Program-made: the position numbers and the translations under genes
The notes under the pieces: generated by a model
What the model was told of the DNA's origin: nothing
The model's input: only the letters and a program-made list of their open reading frames with translations
The model's database searches: none
In this document: positions 32,459-32,922 of the stretch, one piece after another
Numbering within the stretch: the first letter of the stretch is position 1
Layout: each line of letters begins with the position of its first letter
Assembly (NCBI GenBank): GCA_903834185.1
Contig: CAILHX010000026.1
Coordinates: 1-32,922, forward strand
Direction: 5' to 3'
Length of the DNA: 32,922 bases
DNA from: an uncultured Methylophilaceae bacterium
GTDB lineage: Bacteria > Pseudomonadota > Gammaproteobacteria > Burkholderiales > Methylophilaceae

Positions 32459-32699
32459 TGATGTGCGCTTCTACTGCAGTCAGCGAATCCTGCAAAGTCT
32501 CTTCCGGCAGGGCGTTGACGCTCTCAGCCAGTAATTCAGCCGCTTCGATCGCACCCGCAGGCACGTCGACACTGCTGATCTCGGCAATAAAACCTGCCGC
32601 AGCGCCTGCCACCTGTAACAGCGACTGACGTTCTATCATCAGCATCTCCACCTCTGCACGCAGCATGGCGATCTCTTGAGTTTGATCCGTGTGTTGCAT
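32451..32699 (-). CDS. Small conserved protein of unknown function
   Basis: This 82-aa acidic protein has an N-terminal predicted coiled coil (about 5-30: QEIAMLRAEVEMLMIERQSLLQ) followed by an Ala-rich, more hydrophobic helical part. I do not recognise a named family; short proteins of this shape occur in betaproteobacteria. The ATG at 32699 has a clear AGGAG 4-5 nt upstream, so an upstream in-frame start at 32756 is not needed. The gene runs toward the PHA-system gene and overlaps it by 8 bp at the 3' ends. Confidence 0.65.
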   Translation of the reverse strand: MQHTDQTQEIAMLRAEVEMLMIERQSLLQVAGAAAGFIAEISSVDVPAGAIEAAELLAESVNALPEETLQDSLTAVEAHIIN

Positions 32700-32811
32700 T
32701 TTTTCTCCTATTGATGGGGCGCATGATGCGGCGGATGCAGGCCTCTTGTCAATCACCCGCCTGAGGAAAGCCCGGTGGGACTCAGGCTAGCCGCGAAACC
32801 CCGGTCTCGGT

Positions 32812-32817
32812 TACAAT
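32812..32817 (+). promoter_or_regulatory. Probable -10 of the tRNA-Leu gene
   Basis: TACAAT is followed by the GC-rich discriminator AGCGCCC, a pattern typical of stable-RNA promoters under stringent control. It lies 18 bp before the mature tRNA 5' end. The -35 is not clear. Confidence 0.5.
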
Positions 32818-32835
32818 AGCGCCCTGCTCCAACTT

Positions 32836-32922
32836 GCGGCGATGGTGAAATTGGTAGACACAACAGGTTTAGGTCCTGTCGGGGGCAACTCTGTGGAGGT
32901 TCGAGTCCTCTTCGCCGCACCA
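32836..32922 (+). tRNA. tRNA-Leu (anticodon UAG)
   Basis: The acceptor stem GCGGCGA pairs with the 3' TCGCCGC, followed by discriminator A and an encoded CCA at the window end. The anticodon arm ACAGG-TTTAGGT-CCTGT shows TAG at the anticodon position. The long variable arm CGGGGGCAACTCTGTG region is typical of class II tRNA-Leu, and GGTTCGAGTCC is the T arm. It reads CUN leucine codons. Confidence 0.96.

Overview
The window looks like a chromosomal segment of a betaproteobacterium. The gene set (a PHA-granule-type protein, VIT-type Fe/Mn transporters, heavy-metal-type RND efflux, CpxRA-like and TctDE-like two-component systems, several half-kilobase repeat families) would fit the Nitrosomonadales/Gallionellaceae-type iron or nitrogen chemolithotrophs. 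That placement is inferred from gene content only. Base composition is moderately GC-rich and even, except for one AT-rich patch near 18.25-18.73 kb.

Layout. (1) 1-2.4 kb: a CpxRA-like two-component system on the minus strand, divergent from a small FlxA-like protein. The intergenic region holds two exact GTAAA-N5-GTAAA CpxR boxes. (2) 2.4-6.9 kb: the ribosome-assembly GTPase YlqF, an HDOD protein overlapping a metallo-beta-lactamase-fold hydrolase, and a FAD-dependent dehydrogenase of unknown substrate. (3) 7.0-14.9 kb: two convergent operons. The plus-strand operon encodes two half-size drug/metabolite-type membrane proteins (an ArnE/ArnF-like layout), a DegT-type aminotransferase and a FemAB/GNAT-type acyltransferase. 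The minus-strand operon encodes a HAD phosphatase, a class III aminotransferase, an alpha/beta hydrolase, an acyl carrier protein and a FabF-type ketosynthase. Together they look like an uncharacterised acyl/amino metabolite or envelope-modification pathway. (4) 15.0-18.1 kb: a TctDE-like regulator/kinase pair followed by an LpxO-type lipid A hydroxylase. (5) 18.1-21.6 kb: a truncated DUF2971 gene, a DUF1272 zinc protein and an RNase II-type exonuclease, bracketed by inverted copies of a dispersed repeat; a repeat island follows the RNase gene. (6) 21.6-25.4 kb: two VIT1/CCC1 paralogues on either side of a SulP transporter and a 67-aa His/Cys-containing protein whose gene contains a perfect hairpin. 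(7) 25.4-32.1 kb: a minus-strand tripartite efflux operon (TolC-type, adaptor, RND pump) ending in a YeaD-type mutarotase. (8) 32.2 kb to the end: a PHA-system protein, a small conserved protein and tRNA-Leu(UAG).

Common theme: much of the window concerns the cell envelope and metals. The most interesting parts are the Cpx regulatory region, the convergent acyl/amino clusters, the structured spacer in the efflux operon, and the hairpin-bearing small gene between the VIT paralogues. No CRISPR array, prophage or complete insertion sequence was seen.
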